From the NCBI GenBank assembly GCA_036850595.1, contig CM072154.1, positions 18,545,330 to 18,609,329 on the forward strand: a stretch of 64,000 bases of DNA, given 5' to 3'. The DNA comes from Rhyacichthys aspro. Taxonomy: Eukaryota > Chordata > Actinopteri > Gobiiformes > Rhyacichthyidae. Shown in pieces: positions 23,344 to 39,000 of this stretch; position 1 is the first letter of the stretch, and every line of letters begins with the position of its first letter. Made by a program: the position numbers and the translations under genes. The notes below the pieces were generated by a model, which saw only the letters and a program-made list of their open reading frames with translations, ran no database searches and was not told the DNA's origin.

Positions 23344-26300
23344 ACATTACAAAAGAAGGGGAAGAAGAGACCTCACTCATCTATTAGCCTAAAGTCTGCC
23401 ACTTCAGCTTTATATATTTCCATATATTTTTTTTACAGAGGACTTTAATTAATGATTAGAGAAGTATTATGTTCAGGAGAGTAGTATCAGGCCAGTCCAA
23501 TTGTGGTTATTCTCTGCTGTTTGGTTTTAAATATTGGTTGTATTTAATGTCTCACAGGTTGCATTATTCTCAACATAATTTATCAACAGCTAAAGCACTT
23601 TTTGCCCCCCACAATTCAGCTCAAAGCCAGACTTTGGACATTTCAGCCTGTGAACTAACTCTGTAAGTTCTTCTACTTCTTTCCTCTAAAGTTAAACAAA
23701 AAAAAGTTAAGTGCCTAAACTTCATTAGTCAGACTTTAGTGTTGATGGCCTTTGCTTGGTGTGTTTTCAGGTGTGTTGTGATCATGTTTCAGAAACCGTG
23801 TTGGCAGAAATGTCAAACGGCAAAATGTTGGGGCAGAGTCATTCAAGAAAAGTTAAAAAGCAGCCATGTTACTTATAAATGTAAATGAGGAAAAGTATTA
23901 CTGTATAAACCCTTGGGGCAATTATTTTTTCATTAATGCGTAGCTGGATCAAAGTCAGTCATCCGTGCGAAGCTTTTGTAGCGGCGACCTCTACTCTGTA
24001 ATCTGAGTGATAGAAGACGGGGGAGGCTCCTGGTGGAGGACAGTCAGTGACCCTAGATGGGCGCCTTTCCTGCATATACCAGCACGTTTAAAGGGAAACT
24101 GATAGGCAGGTGAAATATCTGCCACTTACAGAAAACAGGCAGGGACTAGGGAGGGCAGACAGGACACAATGGATATGGATTGGGTCACAAGGCTGACGAG
24201 GCCTTCCTAAGGAAATGAATATTCCTTGTGAAGTACTCATGGTGACACTAAGGTCTAAGGACAAAACGCAAGTGCAAAGGAAATCCATTGCTCACTTTTA
24301 TTTGGCATACAAAAGGAATGGATCACGGTAGTTGCCTCACATAACGCCTTACCAGCTCTAAGAGGCTGTTTGCAGTGACATTACAATGAACTTGGCTGTT
24401 CTGACATCAGTTATTATCATTGACTCATACCACCAAAGCCTTGGGTTTTTAAGGTTCCTAAGGGGGCCTGAAATCCCAGAAAGTACATTTTAGTGAGGTT
24501 TTTCAAAATGCTTAAAAATGTGTCCTATCCCAGCAATGATTGGGACGTCTAGGTCAAATGTCCAAACTATTTTGCAGCCACAAAACACACTTTTTCATGA
24601 TTCCTTTTCACCTGAAAACTTTGGTTGTTTATGCCTTAAAAGGTTGTTTTTGTCAAAATAATAATCATCGTACAAGTAGATGAGTAGATGATAGTTTAAA
24701 ATAGACCTTGAAAGTGCATGAAAAGTGCTTGAATCTGACCTGGGAAAAGCTGCATGAACACTTTATTTTACGCTGTATGGATTAATCAATGGACTTTTCT
24801 TTGTGCATTGAAGTGTATGTATATATATCAGCTTTCAGCCTACGAGCAGAGACACATATTATGATCACTGGACTTCCACTTTGGATCAGATGAAGGCGAT
24901 GCGGTAGAGGCACAGCTAAACATGCCCAGGGGGCCGCAGTGAAGCGGGTGTCTCGTTTTCAGGGGCAAACAAACACATACAGGGAGCAGACATTGCTGTC
25001 ACATCGCTCTTAGCTCCCATGTCACCCCCCAGGGCAGCGGGCAGGGGCAACCTCTGCGCTTGCTCTGGTGATGCCACAAAAGCTGTGACAGAAATACAAG
25101 CCCAGACATGCAGATTTACAAAACACAAATGTACAAGCATATGCTTTTGTGGCTGGATGACAGTCTTTCTCCACATGCCATTATATCTTGTGAGATCACC
25201 AGTTTGACCTTCGAGATAAAAAGCCACAGATTTAGTCCACAAACCAGACTCCATTTTTAACTTTCCCAGATTGATCAGTGATTGTGCTGGCGCCGAGCAG
25301 CTGTATAGCTTTACATCAGCGAGGAGGAGGTTTAGCGGTTTTCAATAGTATTTCAGGATATCCTTGCTGCTGCTGCTGCAGTTTTTGGCAGACGAACAGC
25401 TGCCACCAGCATTAGTGTATGGCCGACACTTCTTAATGCTCCCCAGCCCTGGCCTCATGTGTCACATGGACTCCATCCAACCTAACACAGTTGCCATTTA
25501 GGCATATAGCCGAAATCTGTATCTAAGCACTGCTCCTGTAGTCCTCAGGAAGCTTAAGTCTGTTGTTTACATGTAGTTAATACAGTACAATTGTGTTACT
25601 GTATAAAATGTATGTTTTTAAACTCTCTCCTCCTTTATATACCTCTGCGTGTACTGTGGTTAAAAGCAGTGTGAGAGCAGCAATTACAATGTGCCTGGGG
25701 ACTGCGATCTCATTTTGGTTCAAGGTTAGTAAAAATCTGTCCAGTTCGGCAGTTTACCCAGAGAAGGCACACAGTGTAGAGACACCTTACTAATTATATG
25801 CAATTTATTATCACAGATGAAAAGTGATTTATTACTTTTTTAACAATCTGTGGACCAGGGGAAATTAGTTACATAGCCCTGTTGCTTATAATTTGACAAC
25901 ACTGCCTTGAATTCACTGAGATGTAAAATTAATTCTTGCAGTTGTTTTCAATGGGACTTTCATGTTTGCCTTGCTCACTGTTAAAAATCTGAGAAAAATA
26001 CAAATGATTGGGCTTGGCTCAGTAACTTCATTGTGCTGGGAAAAGAAAGCCGAACTGGACGGGGTTCAGTGGTTTTAGGCCTTTTGAGGGTTGGTGTGTC
26101 AGGATTTATGTATTTAATTACACACTCATTCTCCTAATGTAAGTGGAGAAAAAAGGAAAACGGATAAAAGGGCCCATCAAGCCTATAAGCCTGTAGTTTC
26201 CCTCTTACTAAAAGTTGGCCACTGCTGCTGTTTAGCTCCCCTTGAACTGGGCTAATACTTGTCTATTCCGATTAGGATTAGTATGTGTGGCATGGACTCA

Positions 26301-28200
26301 GGGCCCGGCTGCGTAATCTAATAAATCAAGATAAAAAACTCTGAGATTGGTTTACAGAAAGCTTGGATTTACTATTGGCCATCTCAGGGAAACAGGGATT
26401 AACACAGCATTTGGTGCTTTACCTGCGCACCCCCCGAATGTGCACAGAGGGAGGGAGGGGGGTGGACAACGCTAGGCTTTATGTCGTCTAACAGACAGCA
26501 AGTTAAACTGGTACTGACAAGGTCAGGTTAGTTCTTGTACAAAAGGCTTTGTTCCAGCGGCAGATTAAAGGTCTCTCTGACAGTTTTTACACTTTTGGAT
26601 CATGTTGAACATGTTAGGAGTTAATCCTGTCTGCGAGGGGAAGTAGCCCTGTAGCCATCCACAGATAGAGAGCTGCCGAGTGGTGAACGTGAAAGGAGAG
26701 CACAGCATTTTCACAATCTTTACACTGGCTTTTGTGAAACATGAAAGTATATGTTTTCTCTTTATTCAACAAAATTTTACCAATAGACCTCTCTCTGTAG
26801 ATGGACTTTAAGTTGATCAGAGGCATGACCTTCCACATGTGATGACATAAGTACTCACACAGTTGACCATAAAAATGACCCGTGTCCGACGTCCAGACAA
26901 CGATTAGGACCCACTCCTGGGTCAAACAAACTGAAGATCATGAGTGCTCAAAACAGCTGTCACTCAACATTTTAAAGCCATATATATGGACAAAAGATAA
27001 GAAAGCAGCCAAGTGAAAACAAAACAAAAAGACAAACTAAACTTTTTAGTTTTTATTTACAGAATTCTACAGAAATGAAGGAGGAGGGGCTTTGTGACCG
27101 GGTGCACTGTAGAGGGCCATCACGAATAGTGACCTAAGCTAACTATCACTTTTAAAGCTTAAAAAATCTTAAATTGCAATAATTTTTTGGAGCCTGTGCT
27201 TTACTATAGGAGCTCAGTTTGCTGGAGACATTTGATAGTTTTTGTACAATTTGTAAAGCTTTGCGTGATGTTTCTTTCACTGATAAATACTCTGTTTGCT
27301 CAGATAATATGATAAGACAAGTTTCTGTCGTATAAACTAAGCTTTTATAACCTTTTTGAAACAACTGACAGTAGTATCTGGCTGGTTTATCACTGAGGGC
27401 AAAGTGTTTGTTCTCATGACAGATAAACTGTGCAGACTTCGATGCAGCGCTGTGACAGTTATCTATCTGCTGCGGCTCTTTTCCGGCTAAGCATTTTTCT
27501 GAGAAATGGGACAAAAATATCCTATACCTGATATTTGAGCTCTTTCTATTTTCTCTCTGATGCTGGGGTTTCACATAAAGTTTTACATATCAAAAGTGGA
27601 ATGTGCTTTCATCTGCTGGCTCGTCTCGTTAACAATATCAAACACAGGAAATTCTTTCCACATCCACGTCTAAAGGTTGAAAAATCCTAGCAACACATCC
27701 CAGCTTGTGCCAAAGAGTCCTTTTCTTTCATTCAGAGGGAAGTGTGAGCAATATCACTGGGCAATTAGCAAGGAAACGAGAGAGAAATGGAGAAGCCAAT
27801 TACTTGTGCGAGTTAGCTAAAGGCCATTTTAAACTGTGTGCCCATGACATAATAATGTTTATGGTAAATATTATAGTTGGAGACAGTGAGTGCATGGCGT
27901 GAGAGGCGAGAGGAAAAAAAAGGCATCAATCTCAGATCGAGAATAATTTATTAAGATCTGAGATGCAGCAATTACGTGGAAAGGACCAAAAAGAAAAAAA
28001 AAAGAGAAGCCAACTCTCCAGGAACCGCATACATGATTGCAATCTTGATTAAATCCCCCTGGATCTAATGAGTTGATTTTCTGCTGTTAATATTGCATTG
28101 GCTGATGATGGATTCGTTAAGATAATGGAACGAAGCTAAAATATAAATGACTCCCTGTCAAGGAGCAGATTTTCGTCATTTTCCGTCTGACACCTCCACC
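23344..28200. other. Noncoding DNA, nothing firm
   Basis: A 140-codon frame on the minus strand (27152-27574) and a 112-codon frame on the minus strand (24916-25254) have no domain or splice context. GC is modestly raised at 24900-25080 and 25270-25460, the latter with a short CTG run near 25367-25380. A G-rich patch lies at 26430-26465. No mobile element is recognised. Confidence 0.5.
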
Positions 28201-31200
28201 GTGGGGATTTGGTGAGGCCTTTTTGTGTTTAGAACCATCAGGAACTAGAATACTAATTGCTCATGTGTGGACGCCTCTAATGCCTTTCCCCCTGTCGCCC
28301 CCCACCCTCTCCTCTTGGTAAATATCTCCTCTATATATCCCTACAAAGACACACAGGCAGACTTCTCATTTTTTCTCTGGAAGTATCTCATTCTTCATGG
28401 TAGTAAGCCATATTACATGATACAACAAATCATTACCCAGCTGAGGGTATTTACCTATCAAATGATGAGGCCAGATATTTAAAGCTACTGTAGAGAACAC
28501 GAAAAATAGCAACAAAAAGAAAACATGTAAGCAATAGGGTCCTCTTATCGACCTGTGCTTTTGAGATGAATTAATAATGCGGTCTCCCTTTGGAGCCGCG
28601 CACTGCAGCTGAGCCAGTCTCTGTGAGTTTTAAATGGTCTGTCACTTAGGTCAAATGGAGGAGTAAAACGTCCAATGCATGGAATATTGATCCTGTATCA
28701 CACATGAACCACAACACTACATGTATAATTTTTCTCTCAAGTGTGGCAGGAACCTAATACAAAAAGCATCAGTAATAATGAGGAGGTGTGTGAATATGTA
28801 CAGATCATATTCTAGTGTTTGTAGTGAAGGACTGGGGCTGATCACAAGTTAAGTCAGTGTGTATATGTTATTCATGCTGTATTTGCATATTCAATGTTGC
28901 GCTTTGTTTTAAGATGATAGAAAACTTTCTTCTAAATAACTTTTGCCAAACCTAAACTGTCCTTAAGTCCAAACTTCACTTTTATCTATTTCCTGATTGG
29001 TGTTTGCTATAAAGGACCTGAAAGACCTGAACAATTTCGAAATTAATGATATGGAAAAAATATGCAGTGTCTTGCAAGAATGAGCTGCGGAAAAAACAAG
29101 AATTTAAAATGTCATTTAAGTGCTGTTATCAAGGATTTTTATAAATAAGAAGTCACATGAGTATTTGGCCAATCACATCCTCACATATAAGGGGGTGTTA
29201 ATAAGAGACGCTTCCATTGGCTCTTGCACTACACGGCCTGTCAACATTGAATTAATGGTGTCAGAAAAGAGTTTGCTACATCTTCTTACACAGAGAAACA
29301 GCACAAAAAAGAATAACATATAGCAACTCAAGTAGAAAACTGAAACAAAGTGAAACATGGTAATATTCGCAATGCATTTATGCAGTGATTAGACATAAGA
29401 TAATTGCAGGATTGCACCTTTTTAGTACTGAAGGTAGAAGTTTAAGTGTCTCTGTAAAGGAAATAATTTATATAGTAGCAGTTTTACATAAAGCTACAAA
29501 AGTCTTTCGAGACTGAAATATTAAGTACAAAAGTCGGATGTTTCAGATGTTAATACGCACAGTTGTAGTTGGTGCTTGTAGTTTCCACTCACTTAAACTG
29601 ACTTCTGTCTGTTGTAATCACTATTGTTGGTACGTTTCATGCTTTGGCCTGACCTTTTCTTTGTGGCGATTATGATATTGTTCCTTTTTTCAGTGGAGAC
29701 CCGTCTGATTGGACCATCCCTCGGGGCTTTTTCTCCTCTCTGTCACTTTTTGTGTCCTTTAACATGGTTTTACTAAAAAGTCTTTTTTAATCAATCAAGA
29801 AGCGGGCAGAAAATGGGCTTTGTCATGGCTGCGCCTGGGGTCGTGTGATGCCTGCTCTGTGCAGTGACAGGTCTTCAAAAGGGATAAAAAGGAATATTTT
29901 GGGGGGAAAACGGGGGTTGCCATGGCACCCGCACTTGTTGCACATGGGTCACTATTCTTTGCTTCTGCATGAGATTGAGCGTTCAAAGGGCTGGACAACA
30001 AAAATTAGGCGAGTAGGGGACAGCGGGACTGTGGAGGTAGCTGCCCTGCAGCCGGCGACTCTGTCCTCTCCTGGGGGAGCGGAGAATGGGAGCCAGAAGT
30101 GACAGCACAAAAAGGGGCCGTCAAGGTGCTGTCAAATATGCATGAGTGAATGGCCACTTTCTCACTCGGCTGTGTCCTAAAAGTTGGTGAGAATGAAACT
30201 CGCAGCAGACAACACTCTGCCCAAACCTATTTAGTGAGAAGTGTATTCGTGTTGCGGCTTCCACTTCATGTAATTAGAGGTTGTTTCGTTTAGACTGAGG
30301 TCACGTAAAGTTGTAAGTTTCTGGATTTATGTGTGGGAAATGAAACCAGGAAACCTAAACAATAGATTGGCAGCCATTACAGACAAGAGGGTTATTATTT
30401 TAAACTGCTCTGTTTAGTTAAGAGCCTTTGTCTGTTCCTGTTATTTCATTTGGTAATTATTAACTCAGAGGTTTTTTGTGCTACTTGTTACTTTCACTGT
30501 GCAGTTTGGTTAGTCTAGTCTGTAAAAATATTGAGATTACCATTTTTGATCCACCTTGAGTCCCTAGAACAGTCTTTGTGAGATGGCGTCATGGGGTCAA
30601 GGTTTCTGCGTGTCAGGAATCATTTAAGCAATTTGCAATAATTTCCATAGCATCATCAACACCACCTTCAATAACAGACAAGGTTACACATGTGTATTCC
30701 TCTTTGGACTCACACAAACAGCTGAATGTGGTGCAGGTTTTCACCTGAGAATTACAGAGGTCACAGGTTTTAATGCACATTTAGACTACTCACACATAAA
30801 GACAATGATGCAGATCAGACGTGCTGTGATGATATGACAGTCTTGTTGGTACTGTCTGCTATTCTCACTCACTATTTATTTATTTAGTTTTTCAGGTTCT
30901 CCACAATGTGCTGGCAGTGTGTAAAAGGTTAAGGCAGTCGGGATATGTTCCTTGATGGGATTTTATCATGCTAGGCATGCTCTGTTTCCTGATGAATATA
31001 TTAAAATTATTACTGTGCAAACAGAGTTTCTAATTACTGACCTGCTTGCCATTGTACTGTGCGTTCTGCGTGCCCCCCTTTTCTCCATGCCTTGTTTATT
31101 TATCTGCACCAGTGAATACAGAATAGTCTATGCAATGTCATTTCCATCCACATGAAAATGATTTTGAAAATGCCAATCTTGCCTATTATACAGTGTAATT

Positions 31201-32996
31201 ACTTGTCTGCTTTTTGATTTTATCATATCTGCAGCCAGTGGAAGACACTTGGAGAGGCTAAACATCTTAGCAGAGCTCGTCAACTGATGAAAAACACTGT
31301 TTGCAAAAGAAATATGTTATCTGTAAAAATACAAAGTCATTGACTGTTGTGTATTTAGCATTTATCTTCTGGGTGTAGCACTTTTCTTTGGATTCTGCCA
31401 CAAAATTCATCTGGGGATAGATATTTTGTAAAATAGGCTTTCACAATGGTGAAGATTATAGGACACACATGATAATAATGCACCTGACAAAGCAGCTTTA
31501 AGACTGAATCTGTCATGAATTATGTTTTATGATGGTGTTTCATTGTAGCTATGTAAAATATGGATACACCTTAATGCATTCTTATGTTATGAATGCGCCT
31601 TTGCCTCATTACCTTTGTTTTCTTTTAGCAGGTTTTTCAACTTTCAAGGCCAAAAATGTTATCTTTTTAGTACATTTTGAGTGGCATGACTGACATGTCA
31701 TGCAAGGATTGCTTTGAAAACAGCAGCCACATACGTACTGAGATGTGCTGAAGTGTACGTGCAGTGGGACAGAGCCACCCATTTTGGCGGCATTTGCACT
31801 ACATCATTGTAAAGGGCAGCCCTGTTGTTTACTCGTCTGACTGCAGCGTTGCACAGGGGCTTGATCAGGGGAGTTGATAGGAGCTGCAATTTAAAAAGAG
31901 GACACTGCAGCTCTGAACAAAAACAATTAAAGGAAAATGAAAGACGGCCCCTAAGGGTTAAAAATAGAAAATTATCAACATGCATACTGGAATCCACTAC
32001 CCCCACCCTCCACACCACCCCCAGCCCCAGCAAAGCCCCCCACCTCCCTCAAACTTACTGGGCCTGCATTGTTATGTATGATCAGATCTGCCAGTTCTTC
32101 CTCTAAGCTCCTTGTCACATTTTGACTTAATGAAGTGCAACTTAGAAGGGAATTGGGTTCATCATGCTAGTCGCACGATGCTCCCTTGTTGTAGCAAACA
32201 GGAGTGGCATGGGACCGAAGCGCTACAGCGCGAGTCGTTATCATTCCGGTCAGTCTGTTTAACACAAAATTAAACAAAGAACTAATTAGTGCCTCATGAA
32301 TTAATAACTGCACTGTTGCCGAGAAGAAGTTAGGTTGCTGAGGGGAGATATAAAATAAGTAGGAAGATCAGGTTAGAATTATTATGACTTTTTCGGGGAT
32401 GCTTGGGCTCTCAAGGTTAGGAAACTTTAGAGAGGATTTAGGAGTGTCTCGACTGGTTCTGCCAAAGTCAGTTTGTGTCCTGATGTCACACTTTGTGGGT
32501 TAATGAATGTCACTTAAGAAGTGCACTTTTACTTTTCTCTGTACAGACATATACTGCAATCCTCAGCTGAGTTGAGCAGTTCTTTCATTTTGAAACAGTG
32601 TGTCCTCTTAATTCTCTCAATGAAAGAAAGTATCAATGTTCTTCTGCAGATTTACTTTTATTTAATGGAAAAAAAATATAGTTTTAAAACAAAACTTGTG
32701 CTGCAGGTCTCAATTTAGTAGCTTGGCAGGTGAAAGGGTGTGTTACAGTGAGGTTATAGTTTTAAAAAAGGTTGTGGCGGAGAAGTTTTCTGTGATTTGT
32801 TGCCTCTTTGTTGCTTTTTCCTACTGCTTTAAAATAAAAACATGTGTGTGCACCTGTCTCAACACTGAATTAAGGCAAACCAGTACTTTGTTGTCAATTA
32901 GAAAATGATTTAAATCTGACAACATTGTCATGTGTTACATCTTGGCAAAACTGCCTTCTGCAGTTTTAACTCCTTTAGTAGTAGCCTATTCTTCTT
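28201..32996. other. Noncoding DNA, one octamer, nothing firm
   Basis: An ATTTGCAT octamer lies at 28881-28888. A somewhat GC-richer patch at 29795-30110 contains overlapping short open frames on both strands without domains. An acceptor-like CATATCTGCAG occurs near 31232 after a moderately pyrimidine-rich tract, but no donor follows at a suitable distance. A C-rich stretch lies at 31999-32048. No transposon is recognised. Confidence 0.45.
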
Positions 32997-33019
32997 AAAA
33001 TAAATAAATAAATAAAAAA
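32997..33019. repeat. Short (AAAT)n microsatellite
   Basis: About four tandem TAAA units run into an A-rich end. This is simple sequence and no retroposon body is identified upstream. Confidence 0.8.
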
Positions 33020-36000
33020 GAGCTAAATTGAGCCCCCGAAGTTGCTTCAAAAGGGTACTAGATACATCAAGCAAGTAAAAGGCTGCAATTAAAATACTGA
33101 TATCAGTGTGAGATTTTAGGTTCTCTGACTATAAGTAAATTATTACATGTCAACATTAAAAATAGTCACAGAAACAGTATCTCCACAATGGCTCTGTGTG
33201 CTTTCCACCCCGACCCTCTCTCCCTCGACTGTGAAATGAGTGCACTTTTAAACACTATATCAATAAGACAGCACTGAACACAAAAGTATACATTTTCCTT
33301 TCTGGCGGCTGGTTAAATTATGTCAAGCGCTGTGGATGAGCTGGGTAAATGTATGGATTTCTGGAGGACATGTATGTGTATGCATAATAATAAAGTGTCT
33401 GGCTTTTTAATGCTTTTTTCCCCTTTGCTCTGCTCCTCAGATGAAGTGAGCCCCTGCGTAGAGTGACTCCCCAGGAAGAGAGAACGAGGTAGGACAAATC
33501 CCCAACATGACTGATTACTGTCCCTACCATCTCCCCTGTTCATATCTACAACAATATCAGGCATCTTCATTAATCCCCATGGATCAATGTGTCTGGGGGT
33601 TGTAAAAATTGACAAATGACTTATTAGAATCCCACCGTTTTATTTTCCAACTGATTAACTCACAGCAATGTCGTACACTATACAGGCTCACTGATGTATC
33701 TGTTTTCCAAAGAGGGCCTCTCTCACTCTCTCTTTCACGGCTCTATCTGCCGCTCTATCCTTCTTTCATACCCACCATGAAGAATCTATACAGTATAACC
33801 CTAACGTGGCGTATTAAAAAAAAAAAAAAGAAAAAGAAAAACGCCTGCAAGGACTTAAAGCTATGTGTTCCCTCTTGACATATACAACTGTAATTTAGCT
33901 GCTTGACAGAAACAGCTGTTGGGCATTGCTTTGGCTGACTTCCAGTGCTTCGAATACAAAAATACACCAGTAAACACAAAAGTACTGTACATGAATCAGG
34001 CACAATGTGTAGCTCTGAAAGTGTTCATCAATCGGCCTTCACCTGTAACGGTGTAGACGGTGCCATTTAGCATTAAAACATGTAACACTTACCAATTCAT
34101 CAGCATTCAGGTTGAGGCCAAAAAACTAATAACGCATTTTTGGCTAATATAGTGTGGTTTAGATGCTGCTAAGTCCCAAGTCCCCAGCACTTTTCATTCA
34201 AACATGAACCAATAATGAGACGATCTGAGCTGGAGAAATTTGTGACAAAACAAATTCTAGACAATGATTCCTCATCTTATTTTTTTTTGCCATTTCAAGA
34301 CCTTGAAAATGTTTTATACCTATTTGTATATATCTTTCCTGTAGTATGTAGCCTTCTCAAAGTGAGCTTGTTAACATAGTACACTGAAGGACATGTTCAC
34401 TGTCGAGAGGTGGAGATCTAGTGTTCAGATGTTGTTATGCCTTGTATTTGAGTTGGACAGAGTTTAAAGGAGTTGGAATGTAAAGTCACACTTGATTTCA
34501 AGTAAAACACCATGTTTACAAGTGAATCTGCCCTGTTCTTGTGATAAAGTTAATTATATTTCACTGCTCTTTCATCTCTTTTGTTATTGTGACAACATCC
34601 CACATAGTAATCTTCACAAAATAATATAATGTTTCCAGTGTATGGCATTTATTACTGTAGCAGGCATTAGACACAGACATGTAAGTACAGATGACATCCA
34701 GCAAATTAACGGGAGTATAAAACCTTTTGTTGCTGATAAAAAATCTGCCTCTGTACAATTTGACTCTCGAGAGGACACTAATGACTTGTGACTTAAAGAA
34801 ACCGGGTTGCTTTTTTTTCTTTCCCCTCACTCCCAGAGATGAAGCCTTCTGCGCTAATGATGTTAGCTGGTATGAGCACAATGCTGATGTGGGAGTCTGT
34901 CAGAAGGATGCATACAACAGCCCTTGCCCCTGGCCTCTTAGTCAAGAGGGATCTAGACATTCAGAAGGGACAACGTGGGCTGTCTCATGTCAAAACCAGA
35001 GACCCTTGCTAACACCGGGGGGTGGCGTGGCCGTGAATTGAGGCGGAGGGCTACACCGACACTGCTTTTGTTTCTGTTGGTGTCAGTCACACAGCAGAAA
35101 GAAGACACACTCCTTGCATCAATCAGAGGCTCATAAACAAGGCCAGTGTTGCCCTAAAACAGAAGGCACGGCACCCGACACAGATTCCCACATGGTCACA
35201 ATGGTACCAGCAGGATGGGAGCACATCTGGACAGTTTCTAACTCAAAATGCAATATAGCTTTGTTCTCAGTAGTTTAAAGTAAGTTATAATACTATGTTT
35301 ACATTATCAAACACTTTAATGAGTCATAGTTCTGAACAATCTTTTGGATATGGTCATGAAAATCAGACCAAACCTCATATTGGCCAGCGCTGTCTGATGT
35401 TGTGCCTTATGAGCCTCACTGATGGACAAAGGCAGGTTGAGGTGGTGGATGGGACACCAACAGATTATCATTGTTAATAATAAACCCTGTAATATGTTTA
35501 GTACCAAAATAGCACCAAATGTAGGTAAAAAGGCGTCTTTCTGCTGATGTGTCTGTATCAGGGCTCACATCATCCTCCTCTGGCTCCAAACACTTGCATG
35601 AAGAACACTCCCAGAGCTCACAGCCTCTGTTTGACAGTGGGAAGAAAATTAAACTGCCAAATTTGTTTTCATTGGTTTCAGGGAGAATCTCAGGGGAATC
35701 CAGGGCTTTTAATTGAGCTCACTGAGCAGAGATGTTTTGGGCGGCTAACCAACAACCAGACTCTGTTTAGTTATCTGTGATTTCATTGTGAGACTAGGTC
35801 TAAGTTTTTTTTTAATTTATTTAAAATCTGTGTAATATGTGTGTTTATGGGGCCATGCTCTTAAAGGTCTGATTGTTATATGCATCCCCTGTTATATGTA
35901 TCCTTTAAACACTGCCTGAGTTTGAGTATTTTGTTGGTTTTCAGGCTGTCTGTGTAGGAGGCAATAACTAAATAATAAACAGCAGTTCATTCAGTCATGG

Positions 36001-39000
36001 ATGAAGGTAAATAAGCCCACAGTTTGCCGTAGGAGAGATAATTTGTCTCACTGAGAAAAAAGGACAACAACTCATGAAACTCAATTTGCTTTTATTGTAT
36101 CACTCAGTGAAGTGAAATAACAAAACGAGAGGCTGCTCCTCATTTCCGCACTTTTCTCCAGCCTTTCTTTTATCCTTTAAATTTTTACTGTGTGCCTAAA
36201 CAAGCAAACGCTACATGGAAACGGCAGCCTGTGTAAATATTTATGATGTAACATCTCCATGTGAATAGGCTTTCCTCTGAATCCATCCATCATTACGGGC
36301 ATATCGTGAAAGCCCACCTCCCGGTGGCGGCTTAGGGCCTTAGGAAGCACAGACAGGAGCGGCGTGTCCCCCTCTTATTCAAAGTATTTGTTTTTCTTTT
36401 GACTGGGGGCAGCCCAGCTGTGAGGGCATTTCATGTGTCAAACCCGCCGTTTTCATTCAGCCCCGACTTCAAAGCACATTCTGGCCCATTGTTTCTGTGA
36501 CGTGGCTGTTGGACCCCAAAATGCCCAAACAGAAAAATGTGATGTAGGTCAAATTACAGCAGTTGTGCCTCTGGAAAAAATAGAATTCTTATGGTCTACA
36601 CATAAAGCCGTGGTTGCCGCCTCACCCCAGCTTTTGTGTGTGTTGTCCACGTAACTCTTTATGTGTTCATAGCACAGCTCAATGGGAGTCCGAATATGTT
36701 GAATAAAAGGGTTGTAGTTCACTGCACCAGGCAGAAAATCAATGTTTTAGGATTAGAGCTAGTGTAGGCACTGCTTTAGCTCTGGCTGTTTAAAGGATAA
36801 ATACAGTAAGTAAATATAGATGAGGTTTATGATAAATGGAAAAGCTTGTGACACTGTGGTCATTTACTTTTGGCTGTAATTCTGAGTTTTGACATGGCCT
36901 TAGAATATTGTCTAACCTCTAACTTCTTTTCAATAACATTTAGAAAGCGCACAGGGAACTCTGTGATTACTTGCTTCACAAGTGTAAATGAGACTTAGAC
37001 TGAGGCATTGTGTTGTGACTTATGCAGTTGTTTAACATGTAAAGTGTGTCTTCATTTGCTACAAACAAAGTGGATTTAAGGATCCGCTGTATTTTTTCAA
37101 GCTGAAATGTGCAGTAGATTTATGAGGTTGTGTGTTTGCAAAAGTAGGTAAGTCCACTGCCTTACCTAAGTGGATTACAAGGTTTTAGGCTTTTCTCCTT
37201 GCACAACTTATCTGCAGAAAATAGGCGTTGCAGGCGTTAGCGAAATATTGCCACCCAGCCTCTCGTAACATTATCATTAGCCACGGAGGATTGCTAAAAT
37301 GTGATTAATACATCATGGTTTTGACAGACAGAGCCCGAAAAGGTAATATGGATTATTACAATGGTGGTTCAACTCAATACCACCGTCAGAGTTTATCCAT
37401 TTATCTGCAATGATGAGTCCTTTGTGCTGTATTTCATTGTAACATCTATCTAAATAACAAAAGCTATCTCTCCCATACACAGTTGTCATGCTGTTAATAT
37501 TCAGACGGTGCAACAATGCACATGGGACCGCAGTTGTGAGACAGAACTTGACTCAGAACGAGGGAAAAGTCCATCGAACATTATGAGCATCACAAATCGA
37601 TGCTCAAGCCTCCAGCGCTGGACACTTTCCCCTCGCTTTGGTATCTGATTACCTTCAAACAAAAATATTGCTCCTGTATTGTTCACTTACAAGTGGTTGA
37701 GTGCTGAGTGATGTAATTCACTCCAAGAGCTATTTTTCTTTCTTTGTTTATACACCTTGTGTGTGTTTCATTTAGTTGGCCTTGGATGATACACGTTGAA
37801 TAAATGCCATTTTTCTGTCGTTTCAAGTGCCTCTTTTCTCTCGGTGGATCCATTCAAGCTTTCAATACCTTTCCCCCCTCTTCCCCTGTCTCTTTTTCCA
37901 CGAGCAGGAGGGTTTTACTTTACTCCTTTGTCATCCTAATTGATTGCATTAACCTTTTGAGTATTGAATTTCCTGTGCATCACGCCGAGCACAATGTGGA
38001 ATATTATCATAATCCTTCCAAGTAATGGACACAGGGCAATCAACAATGCTTTAGGAAAAGTACATCTTTGAAAGATGGAGCGTCATATTATTTTCAGTCC
38101 AAAGACCTGGATAGAGTGCAGCTTTGAAGAAACTTTGACAGTTTTTATTTATGTATAAGTCTGGAGAGCAGGTATTCTGCTGTGCAGCTTTTGTTAAAAT
38201 AAAAACCTCAACATAAAAATATCCATGAGCCAACATAGAGCATTATACACATATGTTTACTTTAGGTCTTAACACATGCAATTACTATTTGACTGGTGAC
38301 TTCAAACGCGCTTTTGACACAAGCTATGACTTTCAGAGTCCATTGTGAGTGATGATGGATCAACAGAATATATTCAGAGACAACACTGGTACAGCCTGTG
38401 TCCAGCAACTATCCTTATTCTGAAGTTTACTACCAGTTTACTAACGTAGGCTAATATACATATAGTACCATTGTTGGGCCTCACACAGCTGTCTTTGTCT
38501 TCTTTACTGAAAAATTGTGAACGTATTGTAAGTGAAGTCTGATCCTGGATTTTCAACATGTTTTTACAGCAAAGCTAGAACCTAATATTAAGTAACTTAA
38601 GTTAACCTTCTTTTTGAAGTGCAGAAGTTCGGAGGTCAAGATAGAAAAGCTGTAGTGGCAAGATAAGCCTCTGATTTACTGTGCCATGTAATGTAATCTC
38701 TTTACCCGCTTTACAATCACCTGTTTTGGTTTGGGGGAAGTTTAGTTCTGTTTTTACTCAGAGAATTATTAACAGGTCCAGTCACTTCTGTTTATTATCA
38801 TCTGTCCAAATGTTTTATATTGCGATTTATGCATTGTCAGAGAGCATAATGCATTTAAAGTATCTTTCTTTACACAACATAACCTCAGCTGCATCAATAA
38901 TATTAGGCCCCCAGCCTAAACCTACACAGTGAGTCCAAGGATAATAGTGCTATAATAGTCTGTTAACAAGGCAGCATGAGCCTGCTGGCCTGTTGTTTAT

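Noticed and set aside
25367..25380. CTG trinucleotide run
   Set aside because: Only about four units, too short to count as a meaningful trinucleotide repeat.
27152..27574. 140-codon frame, minus strand
   Set aside because: No recognisable family, no flanking splice or promoter signals, and a length expected by chance.
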